Of a stretch of 64,000 nt of DNA, positions 57,117-64,000 are shown in pieces. How positions within the stretch are numbered: the first letter of the stretch is position 1; every line of letters begins with the position of its first letter. Made by a program: the position numbers and the translations under genes. The stretch lies in the NCBI GenBank assembly GCA_965279255.1, contig OZ257146.1, positions 1,364,001 to 1,428,000 on the forward strand, given 5' to 3'. The stretch is from CAMFLJ01 sp965279255. Lineage in GTDB: Bacteria > Actinomycetota > Acidimicrobiia > Acidimicrobiales > Acidimicrobilacustridaceae. The notes under the pieces are model-generated. The model saw only the letters and a list, made by a program, of their open reading frames with translations. It was not told where the DNA came from and did no database searches.

Positions 57117-57755
57117 TCAGTCGCGGTCGGCGGTGGGGGCCTGCCGGGCGGCCCGGCCCTCGGCCAGGGCCCGTGAGGCCAGTGGCACGTAGAGGAACGC
57201 CGAGTAGTACGAGAACACCAGGCCGGGGATGGTGAAGCACCAGGCCGCGAAGGTGAAGAAGCCGCTCCACGCGAGGTCGCTCGATCCGAGCAGGAACGCC
57301 GGGAAGGCGAACATCAGCGAGAACGTGCCGGCCTTCCCCCACCAGGTGACGTCGATGCGGCGGGCGCCGAGGGCGGCGAGGGCGAGGGTGGCCAGCGCCA
57401 CCAGGGCCTCACGGGCCAGCACGGCGATGCAGACCCACAGCGGGGCGTCGCCGGAGATGATGATCGTGACGATGGCGGTGAAGAACAGCAGGCGGTCGGC
57501 GACCGGATCGAGGACCTTGCCGAGGGTGGAGACCTGCCCGAACCGGCGGGCGACGTAGCCGTCGACCCAGTCGGTGGCCCCGAGCAGCCCGAGCAGCACG
57601 GCGGCGGCGACCTGGTTCTCCTGGCCGAGCAGGAGCCAGACGAAGAGCGGGAGGCACGACAGGCGCACCAGGGTGATGAGGTTCGGGACCGTCAGGATGC
57701 GGTCCTCCCCCGGCGACGGATCGGGTGAGGCGCCGGGAGCCGGGGGCGCTGCCAT
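57117..57755 (-). CDS. pgsA: CDP-alcohol phosphatidyltransferase (PgsA-like)
   Basis: 212 residues, multi-pass. The CDP-alcohol signature is complete: DWVDGYVARRFGQVSTLGKV followed by LDPVADR (D-G-x2-A-R-x8-G-x3-D-x3-D). IPGLVFSYYSAFLYVPLASR is the final helix. The likely product is phosphatidylglycerophosphate or phosphatidylinositol phosphate; position next to the gcvH-garA block matches mycobacterial pgsA2. ATG 57755 is chosen for the -10 7 nt upstream; GTG 57764 is an alternative. Confidence 0.85.
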   Translation of the reverse strand: MAAPPAPGASPDPSPGEDRILTVPNLITLVRLSCLPLFVWLLLGQENQVAAAVLLGLLGATDWVDGYVARRFGQVSTLGKVLDPVADRLLFFTAIVTIIISGDAPLWVCIAVLAREALVALATLALAALGARRIDVTWWGKAGTFSLMFAFPAFLLGSSDLAWSGFFTFAAWCFTIPGLVFSYYSAFLYVPLASRALAEGRAARQAPTADRD

Positions 57756-57762
57756 GGGCGGC

Positions 57763-57768
57763 ACTCTA
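57763..57768 (-). promoter_or_regulatory. Leaderless -10 element for pgsA
   Basis: TAGAGT (minus strand) ends 7 nt before ATG 57755, overlapping by 2 bp the divergent -10 of the HIT gene. Confidence 0.55.
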
Positions 57769-57772
57769 CGAT
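57767..57772 (+). promoter_or_regulatory. -10 element for the HIT gene
   Basis: TACGAT ends 9 nt before ATG 57782; overlaps the pgsA -10 on the opposite strand. Confidence 0.5.
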
Positions 57773-57781
57773 CACCCCACC

Positions 57782-58189
57782 ATGACGACGATCTTCTCCC
57801 GCATCATCGCCGGCGAGCTCCCCGGCCACTTCGTGTACCGGGACGACACCGTGGTGGCGTTCCTCAGCATCGGGCCCATCGCCACGGGCCACACGCTCGT
57901 CGTGCCGGTGGCCGAGGTCGACCACTGGATCGACCTCGACGACGACACCGTGGCCCACCTGAACGTGGTCGCCAAGCGCATCGGTCGGGCCCAGGTCGAG
58001 GCGTTCGGCGCCACTCGGGTGGCGCTGATCATCGCCGGCCTCGAGGTGCCCCACACCCACCTCCACGTGCTGCCGATCCACACGGAGTCCGACATCGACT
58101 TCAAGAAGGCCCGCACCGACGTGCCCGCCGAGGAGCTGGCCGAGGTGGCGGCCACGTTGGCGGCGGCCGTCGAGGCCCTGGGCTCCTAG
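57782..58189 (+). CDS. HIT family hydrolase
   Basis: 135 residues. The HTHLHVLPI active site near residue 100 has the His triad; MTTIFSRIIAGELPGHFVYRD and GHTLVVPVAEVDHW are family landmarks. Such enzymes hydrolyse nucleoside phosphoramidates or dinucleoside polyphosphates. ATG 57782 is supported by homology and promoter spacing. Divergent from pgsA with only 26 bp between the two start codons. Confidence 0.9.
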   Translation: MTTIFSRIIAGELPGHFVYRDDTVVAFLSIGPIATGHTLVVPVAEVDHWIDLDDDTVAHLNVVAKRIGRAQVEAFGATRVALIIAGLEVPHTHLHVLPIHTESDIDFKKARTDVPAEELAEVAATLAAAVEALGS

Positions 58190-58216
58190 GCCCGTCCGGC
58201 CCCGGAGAGGGTCTGC

Positions 58217-58969
58217 CTAGAGCAGGGTCGTCTGGCCGGGCAGCTCGCCGGGTGTGACCGCCACGAGCGGGTCCGCCCGTTCGAGCAGGTGGGCACCCTT
58301 GTTGCGGACGTTGTTGACCTCGGTGCTGACCGGGTAGATGTCGATGCCGTCGGCCGGGGCCGGCACCAGCAGCTTGGTGGCCATCTCGATGTCCTGGATC
58401 GCCGGGTCGAGCCACGTCTCCCAGGCCTCGTGGGGCAGCATCACCGGCATGCGGTCGTGCACCGTGCGGACCTTCTCGTTGGGCGCACCGGTGATGATCG
58501 TGCAGGAGCGGAGCGTGCCCCCGCCGGCCTCGCGCTCGGCCTCGGTGGCGTTGGGGTCACGCCACACCGACCACAGCCCGGCGAAGGCGAAGGGCTGGTC
58601 GTCGGTGCGGTGGATGAACATCGGCTGCTTGGTCTTCTGCCCAGGGACCTTGAGCCACTCGTAGAAGCCGTTGGCCGGGATGATGCAGCGCCGCTTGGCC
58701 AGCGGCGACTTGAAGGCGTTCTTCTCGGCCAGGGTCTCGGCCCGGGCGTTGATCATCTTGTTGCCGATGGAGGGGTCCTTCGCCCAGTGGGGCACGAGGC
58801 CCCAGTGCATGGGCTCGACCCGACGGGTGGTGCCGTCGACGTGGACCACGTAGATGTCGTTGGTGGGCGCCACGTTGTACGACGGCTCGAGCGCCGCCTC
58901 GGGGGCCTCGGCGTCGAAGTACCGGGCGATCTGATCCGGCGGCGACGCGCTCACGAACCGTCCACACAT
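58217..58969 (-). CDS. SOS response-associated peptidase (SRAP/HMCES/YedK) family protein
   Basis: 250 residues. MCGRFVSA at the N-terminus exposes the catalytic Cys2 that forms a thiazolidine crosslink with abasic DNA; NVAPTNDIYVV, MINARAETLAEKNAFK, CIIPANGFYEW and VHDRMPVMLP are the conserved SRAP motifs, including the Glu and His of the active site. Protects abasic sites in single-stranded DNA. ATG 58969 is the only start leaving Cys at position 2. Confidence 0.93.
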   Translation of the reverse strand: MCGRFVSASPPDQIARYFDAEAPEAALEPSYNVAPTNDIYVVHVDGTTRRVEPMHWGLVPHWAKDPSIGNKMINARAETLAEKNAFKSPLAKRRCIIPANGFYEWLKVPGQKTKQPMFIHRTDDQPFAFAGLWSVWRDPNATEAEREAGGGTLRSCTIITGAPNEKVRTVHDRMPVMLPHEAWETWLDPAIQDIEMATKLLVPAPADGIDIYPVSTEVNNVRNKGAHLLERADPLVAVTPGELPGQTTLL

Positions 58970-58977
58970 GTCCCGAG

Positions 58978-58983
58978 ACGCTA
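58978..58983 (-). promoter_or_regulatory. Leaderless -10 element for the SRAP gene
   Basis: TAGCGT (minus strand) ends 8 nt before ATG 58969. Confidence 0.6.
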
Positions 58984-59031
58984 CCGCCCCTCCCCCTCCC
59001 CGCCCTCGTGAGACACACAGCCGTGGACATC

Positions 59032-59072
59032 GGAGGCGGATGTGTCGACCACAGCAGCGGATTCGCCTCAGG
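59032..59072. repeat. REP-like palindromic repeat A
   Basis: GGAGGCGGAT at the left and ATTCGCCTCAGG at the right; the same 40-bp type as B, C and D around the DUF559 gene. Confidence 0.6.
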
Positions 59073-59090
59073 AGCGGTCGGCTCGCGGTC

Positions 59091-59132
59091 CCTGAGGTGG
59101 ATCTGAGGCTCTGAGCAGCGGATCTGCCTCAG
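59091..59132. repeat. REP-like palindromic repeat B
   Basis: CCTGAGGTGGATCTGAGG at the left, GAGCAGCGGATCTGCCTCAG at the right. Confidence 0.65.
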
Positions 59133-59201
59133 CGGAGACAGGGAAACTTGTGGCTTCGTAGGCGGACTGCGCTGTCACACCCCTCAGGGCAGGATCGACG
59201 C

Positions 59202-60146
59202 ATGGCGGAACTGACGATGGACAGGCGGGTCGAGCGGATCGCCCGAGGGCAGCACGGCGTGTTCTCGGCCGCCCAGGCGAGAGCAGCCGGCGCGACGAGG
59301 AACATGCTCGCCACGAGACGGCGGTCGGGGCAGTGGCTGCAGCTCGCTCCTGCCGTCTTCGCTCTGCCGGGAAACCCGCCGACATGGCACCGCCAGGTGA
59401 TGGCGGCCCACCTTGCGGTTCCACGCTCTTCAGTCGCAGGCCTCGCCGCCGGACACCTGCTCGACCTCGACGGCTACCGCCCGGTTCGGCCGGAGTTGCG
59501 GGTTCCCCGAGGCGCTGGGCATCGCACGGCGTTGGCGAGGGTTCACCAGACTGATCGATTCCTCGCCCGAGCGGTCGGGCCCTTCTCGGCTGGCACCGTC
59601 GAGCAGACGCTCTGCGACACCGCGGGCCGGCTCGGGGACCGCCTCGACGAGGTCGTGCACGCTGCCCTCCTCGGTCGGCGAACGAGCCCCGCCGCGTTGC
59701 GCGCCCGCTGCGAGGCGCTGCGGCCCCGCCTTCCGAAGGGAGTCGATCGGCTCCTGCGACTGGCGCTCGATCATTCGGAGCTCCCGGCCGTCGCCATGAG
59801 CGTCCTCGAGGTGGCGCTCTTCCGCGTCCTCACCGACCCCCGAATACCTGCATGGGAGGCGCAGGCGACGCCGGCCTGGTGGCCGAACGACAGGGAGCGC
59901 CTCGATGCCTACATCCCGGCCTGGCGCCTGGTCATCGAAGCCGACGGGCGGGCGTGGCACACGAGATCGAAGGACTTCGAACGCGACCGGCGCCGCGATC
60001 ACATCGCTCTCGTCAACGGCTGCCGGGTGGCCAGGTTCACCTACGAACAGTTGGTGCACGAGCCGGAGTACGTCCTCGCCGTCCTGCTCGCGATCGGCGC
60101 CTCTGTGTGGGCAGGCGATGCCGCAGGCGGCCAGTTGGCCGGCTGA
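59202..60146 (+). CDS. DUF559/AbiEi-type protein (winged helix plus PD-(D/E)xK-like nuclease domain)
   Basis: 314 residues. The N-terminal part (GVFSAAQARAAGATRNMLAT, ..., QWLQLAPAVFAL) is the AbiEi-like winged helix. The C-terminal part (LDAYIPAWRLVIEADGRAWH, ..., DFERDRRRDHIALV) is the DUF559 nuclease-like domain, with IEADGRAWH the likely catalytic Asp/Glu strand. Such proteins are numerous in Acidimicrobiia and their role is unknown; a link to type IV toxin-antitoxin systems is only by domain name. Bracketed by four palindromic repeats. ATG 59202, alternative ATG 59217. Confidence 0.85.
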   Translation: MAELTMDRRVERIARGQHGVFSAAQARAAGATRNMLATRRRSGQWLQLAPAVFALPGNPPTWHRQVMAAHLAVPRSSVAGLAAGHLLDLDGYRPVRPELRVPRGAGHRTALARVHQTDRFLARAVGPFSAGTVEQTLCDTAGRLGDRLDEVVHAALLGRRTSPAALRARCEALRPRLPKGVDRLLRLALDHSELPAVAMSVLEVALFRVLTDPRIPAWEAQATPAWWPNDRERLDAYIPAWRLVIEADGRAWHTRSKDFERDRRRDHIALVNGCRVARFTYEQLVHEPEYVLAVLLAIGASVWAGDAAGGQLAG

Positions 60147-60156
60147 CTCCTCCGTT

Positions 60157-60199
60157 CCTGAGGCGGATCTGCGGCCCGGAGCAACGAATCCGCCTCCGG
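60157..60199. repeat. REP-like palindromic repeat C
   Basis: CCTGAGGCGGATCTGCGG at the left and GAATCCGCCTCCGG at the right; the arms GGCGGAT and ATCCGCC are complementary. Confidence 0.7.
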
Positions 60200-60218
60200 G
60201 GCACAGAAGATCGAGGCT

Positions 60219-60261
60219 CCTGAGCCAGATCTGCGGCCCGGAGCAGCAGATCTGCCTCCGG
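60219..60261. repeat. REP-like palindromic repeat D
   Basis: CCTGAGCCAGATCTGCGG at the left and GCAGATCTGCCTCCGG at the right; same CTGCGGCCCGGAGCA centre as copy C. Confidence 0.7.
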
Positions 60262-60295
60262 ACCGGGGGTCGTCGGGGGTGGGATGGGGGGCGCC

Positions 60296-60301
60296 TAGCC
60301 T
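60296..60301 (+). promoter_or_regulatory. -10 element for the DMT transporter gene
   Basis: TAGCCT, 9 nt before GTG 60311, at the upper limit of leaderless spacing. Confidence 0.45.
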
Positions 60302-60310
60302 GACCGGACC

Positions 60311-61189
60311 GTGCTCGCCGTGGGACTCGCTCTGCTGTCGTCGTTCCTGTTCGCGCTGGCCGCGGCGCTCCAGCAGCGCGAGGCGTCGACCCTCCGGGAC
60401 GACCAGGCCGGCTCGATCGGGATGCTCCTCATCCTGGTGCGCCGGCCCCTGTGGCTCGGCGGCGTGGCCGCCGACGCCGGCGGCTTCATCGCCGTCGCCG
60501 CCGCCCTCGCGGTCGGGCGCCTGGTGGTGGTCCAGCCCCTGATCGTCACCGTGCTGCTCTTCGCCCTCCCGCTCAGCAGCCGCCTCACCGGGCGTCGGAT
60601 CACCCGCCCCGACTGGGTCTGGGCGTCGGTGCTCACGGTCGCGCTCGCCGTGATCGTCGTCATCGGCGACGCCAGCAACGGCAACGACACCGCCCCCACC
60701 CGCGAGTGGATCGTGGCCGCCGGCATCGCCGCGGTGCCGTTCGTGGTGGCCATGGTGGTCGCGGGGCGCCGCAAGGGCGCCACCCGGGCGCTGATGCTCG
60801 GCATCGCCGCCGGCATCCTGTTCGGCTTCAACGACGCCCTCATCACCACGGTCACCAAGACGCTCGACGGCGGGTTGCTCGAGGTGCTCCGGTACTGGCC
60901 GGTGTACGCCCTCGTCGTGGTCCTCGTCATCGGCACCTACCTGCAGCAGGCCTCCTACCAGGCGGGGGCCCTGCAGGCCTCGCTCCCGGCCATCACCGGC
61001 CTCGAGCCGGTCGTGGGCATGATCCTCGGTCTCACGCTCTTCGACGAGCGCTTCCGGGCCCACGGCCCCTTCGCCGTCTCCCTGCTGTTGACCTCGATGG
61101 TCGTGGCGGGCGTCGCCGTGGTGGTGCTCGCCCGGGCCCAGGGCCGGGCCGACTCGGGCGAGCCGGCGATCGAGGCCGCCCCGGCCTAG
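60311..61189 (+). CDS. DMT superfamily transporter
   Basis: 292 residues with about nine to ten membrane helices in two repeats, of the EamA/NIPA type. VGLALLSSFLFALAAALQQR is helix 1; LQASLPAITGLEPVVGMILG in the second half corresponds to the EamA repeat end. The transported compound is unknown. The stop lies in the palindrome CCTAGG and overlaps the opposing MprF-like stop by 4 bp. Confidence 0.8.
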   Translation: MLAVGLALLSSFLFALAAALQQREASTLRDDQAGSIGMLLILVRRPLWLGGVAADAGGFIAVAAALAVGRLVVVQPLIVTVLLFALPLSSRLTGRRITRPDWVWASVLTVALAVIVVIGDASNGNDTAPTREWIVAAGIAAVPFVVAMVVAGRRKGATRALMLGIAAGILFGFNDALITTVTKTLDGGLLEVLRYWPVYALVVVLVIGTYLQQASYQAGALQASLPAITGLEPVVGMILGLTLFDERFRAHGPFAVSLLLTSMVVAGVAVVVLARAQGRADSGEPAIEAAPA

Positions 61190-63267
61190 GCCGACGCGTC
61201 GGCCTGTGCTGCGCCGCCGTCGGGGTCCGGGTCGGGCTCGGGGCCCAGGTCCGGGCCGAGCTCACCGGCTGGGTCGGGGTTCGGCTCGGGCTCGCCGGCC
61301 AGGGCGGAGGGGGTGCCCTCGGCCCGGAGCCGTGCCTCCTCCTCGGCCCGCTTGCGGCGCCGCCGCTCGGCCCGGGTCTCGCCCTCGGGGGCGTCGACGC
61401 CGGCGGGGCGTCGGGGCCCACCGCCCTCTCCGGATCCACCGTCGCCGCCGGCGTTCTCGGCATCGCCCGATCGCCGACCCCGCTTCTCTGTGGCCTTCTC
61501 GGCGCGCAGCTGACGGGTCGGACGGGGGTGGACCACCGCGGGATCGGGGGGCACGATCGGGTGGCCCGGCTCGCCGATCGTGCGGGGCAGGAAGTACCGC
61601 CCGATCACCGGGATGTGGAGGAAGCCCTCGGCGCTCGAGTAGAGCAGCGCCACCTTCGGGAGGTCGCGGAAGTCGTCGTAGACGATGCAGCGCGGCACCC
61701 ACTCCGGATAGAAGCGCTGGTTGAACTCCTTCAGGGACTTGATCTGGTAGAAGGGGCTCATCACGTCGAGCAGGAGCTTCACCGCCCGCTGGCCGATCGA
61801 GTACTCGACGTCCTCCTCGAAGAACCGGCCCCACGCTGCGAAGTTCATCGAGAAGCGGTCGTAGCCGAGCTCGTCGAGCTGCATGATCGTGCGGGTGAGC
61901 AGGAACTCGGTCATGCCGTTGGGCGTGTCCGGGTCGCGGCGCATGATGTCGAGCGTGTAGCCGGGCTCGGCCCCGAAGACGGGCACGACGCGGAGGAACC
62001 CGCCGGGCTCGTCGTTCTCGTCGAGGGCGATGCAGAGGTGGAACGCGGGGTTGGTGCCCTCGACGTCCTGGCTGAGGGTCATGGTGAAGCCCCGCTCCGG
62101 GGCCTTGCCCCGCCAGCGCTGGGAGATGTCGTTGAGCTTGGCGATCAGCTCGGGGCTGGCGTCGGTCTCGGGCATCCACACGAAGCGGTAGGTGCGCTCG
62201 ATCCGGCCCGACGACTGCCGGATGCTCTTCCACTTCTTGCCCTGGAGGGAGAACCCCTCGCACCGGACGATGGCCTCGTCGCCGAGGTAGACGGTGTGCA
62301 GGCCCCGGTCGATGTACATCTGGCGGTCGGCCTCGCGCGCCGCGAGGAACGCGACCCCCCACGCCCGCTGGCGGCACATCTCGAGGAACTCGTCGACGAC
62401 CAGCACCACCGACTCCGGCGCGCCGACCGGGTCGCCGGAGGCGAGGGCGTGGCGGCCCACGTAGGTGTAGGCGATCATCGCCTTGCCGTCCGAGGAGAAG
62501 AAGAACAGCTTGTCGTTGCGCAGGGCGAAGTAGTCGAGCGTGTCCCTGCTGTGCTCGCGGACGATGTCGAGCGCCTTGGCCCACGACGGGGTGTCGGCCT
62601 CGGGCCGGGCCACGATGGGCCGGAACAGCAGCACGAGGGCCCACGCCAGGCCCCCGATGCCGAGCGCGAGCAGCGACGACGGGAACGCCCAGTCGAAGAA
62701 CTTCCGCTGGTAGGTGTAGGGCCCGTCGGCCCCCACCAGGCCGAGCACGATCGTCTCGACGTTGTTCCAGAAGCTCGGCTCGGGGCTGATGCTCTCCCGC
62801 TCCAGGTAGAGCGCGGCGAACCCGTAGGCGAACACCCCGAGCAGGTACCAGGGCACGAAGCGGATGAACTCGAAGAAGGTGGGCGGGTCGCCGGGAGCGC
62901 CGAACTGCTTGCGGCTCACCACGAGCAGCACGACCATCACCAGCGAGTAGGCCGCGGCGATGTCGTGGTGCACCCGCAGCAGGTTCACGATCGTGCTGGC
63001 CCCGAACAGGATCAGGGCCAGGATCCAGGCCAGGTGGCGGCGCCGGGCCAGCTGGCCCGCCAGGTACAGGAGGGCCGCGCCGGCGCCCAGGGCGACCACG
63101 TGGCTGGTGACGCGAACCCCGAAGGGTGTGAAGGTCTCGGCGACGTTCTCGACCCGGCTGCGCAGGATCGGCAGCGTCGAGACGACGAGCAGCAGGCCGC
63201 CGAGGGCGGTCAGGAACCCGATCAGCCGGGGTCGGGTCAGGTCACGCCGCACGCGGCCATCCTGCAC
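61186..63267 (-). CDS. MprF-like membrane protein with DUF2156 domain
   Basis: 693 residues. About six N-terminal membrane helices (to residue ~240) precede the DUF2156 GNAT-like catalytic region (AMIAYTYVGRHALASGDPVG, ..., LARTIMQLDELG-type TRTIMQLDELGYDRFSMNF). MprF transfers an aminoacyl group from tRNA to phosphatidylglycerol. The C-terminal ~110 residues are charged and Gly-rich. In mycobacteria this domain is fused to a lysyl-tRNA synthetase (LysX); here it is separate but follows lysS by 53 bp. Start GTG 63267, with GTG 63252 (AGGA upstream) as an alternative. Confidence 0.82.
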   Translation of the reverse strand: MQDGRVRRDLTRPRLIGFLTALGGLLLVVSTLPILRSRVENVAETFTPFGVRVTSHVVALGAGAALLYLAGQLARRRHLAWILALILFGASTIVNLLRVHHDIAAAYSLVMVVLLVVSRKQFGAPGDPPTFFEFIRFVPWYLLGVFAYGFAALYLERESISPEPSFWNNVETIVLGLVGADGPYTYQRKFFDWAFPSSLLALGIGGLAWALVLLFRPIVARPEADTPSWAKALDIVREHSRDTLDYFALRNDKLFFFSSDGKAMIAYTYVGRHALASGDPVGAPESVVLVVDEFLEMCRQRAWGVAFLAAREADRQMYIDRGLHTVYLGDEAIVRCEGFSLQGKKWKSIRQSSGRIERTYRFVWMPETDASPELIAKLNDISQRWRGKAPERGFTMTLSQDVEGTNPAFHLCIALDENDEPGGFLRVVPVFGAEPGYTLDIMRRDPDTPNGMTEFLLTRTIMQLDELGYDRFSMNFAAWGRFFEEDVEYSIGQRAVKLLLDVMSPFYQIKSLKEFNQRFYPEWVPRCIVYDDFRDLPKVALLYSSAEGFLHIPVIGRYFLPRTIGEPGHPIVPPDPAVVHPRPTRQLRAEKATEKRGRRSGDAENAGGDGGSGEGGGPRRPAGVDAPEGETRAERRRRKRAEEEARLRAEGTPSALAGEPEPNPDPAGELGPDLGPEPDPDPDGGAAQADASA

Positions 63268-63320
63268 CCGGGGACCGCCCGCCGTCAGGACATCCCCCGA
63301 CCGGGCAGGGCGGGATCACG

Positions 63321-64000
63321 TCAGATCGACGGGAAGTCGTCGTCGCCGAGGCCGACCTCGGGGCGCAGCGTCGGGAAGAGGATGACCTCCCGGATGCTCT
63401 CCACCCCGGCGAGCAGCATGATGAGCCGGTCGATGCCGATGCCCAGCCCGCCTGCCGGCGGCATGCCGTACTCGAGGGCCCGGATGTAGTCGTAGTCGAC
63501 GTCGCCGGCCTCGGGGTCGCCGGCGGCCTTGTGGGCGGCTTCCTCACGGAACCGGGCGAGCTGCTCGACCGGGTCGTTGAGCTCGCTGTAGGCGTTGGCC
63601 AGCTCGCGCCCGTCGACGATGACCTCGAAGCGCTCGACGAGATCGGGGTCGCTGCGGTGGGGCTTCGCCAGGGGCGAGGTCTCCCGAGGGTGGTCGAGGA
63701 CCACCGTGGGCTGGCTGACCTTGGGCTCGACCAGCTCGTCGTAGACCTCGTGGGTGCAGCGGCCCGCACCCCAGCCGTCCTGCCAGGCCAGCCCGAGGCC
63801 GTCGAGCACCGAACGGGCCTCGGCGAGGGGCATGCCCGGGTGGATGTCGACGCCGACGACCTCCTTGATGAGCTCGACCATGGTGACCCGCCGCCACGGC
63901 GGGGCCAGGTCGATCTGCTCACCGCGCAGCTCGACGGTGGTGCCACCGGTGGCGGCGACCGCCGCACCGGACACGAGGGCCTCGGTGAGCTCGATCATCT
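63321..64000 (-). CDS. lysS: Class II lysyl-tRNA synthetase, C-terminal part (5' end beyond window)
   Basis: The visible 225 residues are the end of the class II catalytic core. YSELNDPVEQLARF is the motif region lining the lysine/ATP site, and GIGIDRLIMLLAGVESIREV followed by ILFP is motif 3. The N-terminal OB fold and motifs 1-2 lie past the window edge, because the gene runs on the minus strand. It sits upstream of the MprF-like gene, suggesting the lysyl donor for lipid modification, although LysRS is a housekeeping enzyme in any case. Confidence 0.93.
   Translation of the reverse strand, partial: MIELTEALVSGAAVAATGGTTVELRGEQIDLAPPWRRVTMVELIKEVVGVDIHPGMPLAEARSVLDGLGLAWQDGWGAGRCTHEVYDELVEPKVSQPTVVLDHPRETSPLAKPHRSDPDLVERFEVIVDGRELANAYSELNDPVEQLARFREEAAHKAAGDPEAGDVDYDYIRALEYGMPPAGGLGIGIDRLIMLLAGVESIREVILFPTLRPEVGLGDDDFPSI

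Noticed and set aside
54568..57192. Plus-strand open frame of about 870 codons opposite the nucleotidyltransferase fusion gene
   Set aside because: Shadow of a conserved gene on the other strand, with no recognisable domain.
60451..63489. Plus-strand open frame of about 1000 codons opposite the MprF-like gene
   Set aside because: Arg/Gly/Pro-rich shadow frame; the minus-strand gene has clear family motifs.
1..64000. tRNA or rRNA genes
   Set aside because: No cloverleaf with a GTTCRANNC T-loop or rRNA-like block was recognised by reading; a dedicated scan could still find one.

Overview
The window looks like chromosomal DNA of a very GC-rich actinobacterium, most likely an Acidimicrobiia-type organism (Iamia/Ilumatobacter-like). 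The evidence is a complete Pup-proteasome locus in mycobacterial order (trmI, marP-like, mpa, dop, pup, prcB, prcA, pafA, pafB, pafC, tatB/tatC, helY), a gcvH-garA-ftsR-BFN-pgsA block as in mycobacteria, and DUF559/AbiEi-type proteins that are common in that class. Taxonomy is inferred from gene content only.

Layout. 1-12.4 kb: tRNA modification genes, a MarP-like protease, a ferredoxin, then the pupylation/proteasome genes and signal peptidase I. 12.4-18.5 kb: a glycerophosphodiesterase, a zinc-ribbon protein, Tat translocase genes, a Ski2-like helicase and a lipid-kinase-like protein. 18.5-29.8 kb: mostly small metabolic and hypothetical genes (M20 amidohydrolase, double ThyX-like protein, GNAT, Nudix, enoyl-CoA hydratase, HAD, phosphatase, VOC). 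At 29.80 kb lies a 28-bp site with the architecture of a XerCD dif site. Gene orientation switches there, from 29 plus/5 minus to its left to 10 plus/20 minus to its right, as expected at a replication terminus. 30-39.4 kb: a membrane metallopeptidase-like protein, a DUF35 plus two thiolase-like genes, two small genes, and two tandem paralogous secreted toroid-repeat proteins, each behind its own cobalamin riboswitch. 39.4-46.7 kb: class II aldolase, a tandem glycine riboswitch driving gcvP, an MFS transporter, gcvT and a TetR regulator. 46.8-48.1 kb: an intact IS481-type element with a 16-bp target duplication, inserted in the loop of a palindrome. 48.2-58.2 kb: MerR, K+ channel, Gmad2 protein, MOSC, BFN, FtsR, GarA, GcvH, a nucleotidyltransferase/phosphomannomutase-like fusion, PgsA and HIT. 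58.2-64 kb: SRAP protein, a DUF559 gene bracketed by four palindromic repeats, a DMT transporter, an MprF-like protein and the end of lysS.

How the genes work together. Pup is conjugated by PafA, removed by Dop, and pupylated clients are unfolded by Mpa into the PrcA/PrcB core; PafB/PafC are WYL regulators. GcvP, GcvT and GcvH form most of the glycine cleavage system, but only gcvP carries the glycine riboswitch.

A recurring regulatory feature is a TANNNT -10 hexamer placed 6-9 nt before the start codon. I count 23 such cases, which implies extensive leaderless transcription. One of them starts a 13-codon leader ORF whose stop overlaps the start of a K+ channel gene. The most novel candidate system is the pair of B12-riboswitch-controlled exported toroid proteins. 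These end in an exact PAFTG C-terminus, shared as PALTG by an unrelated exported Gmad2 protein 12 kb away. No tRNA, rRNA or CRISPR array was recognised.
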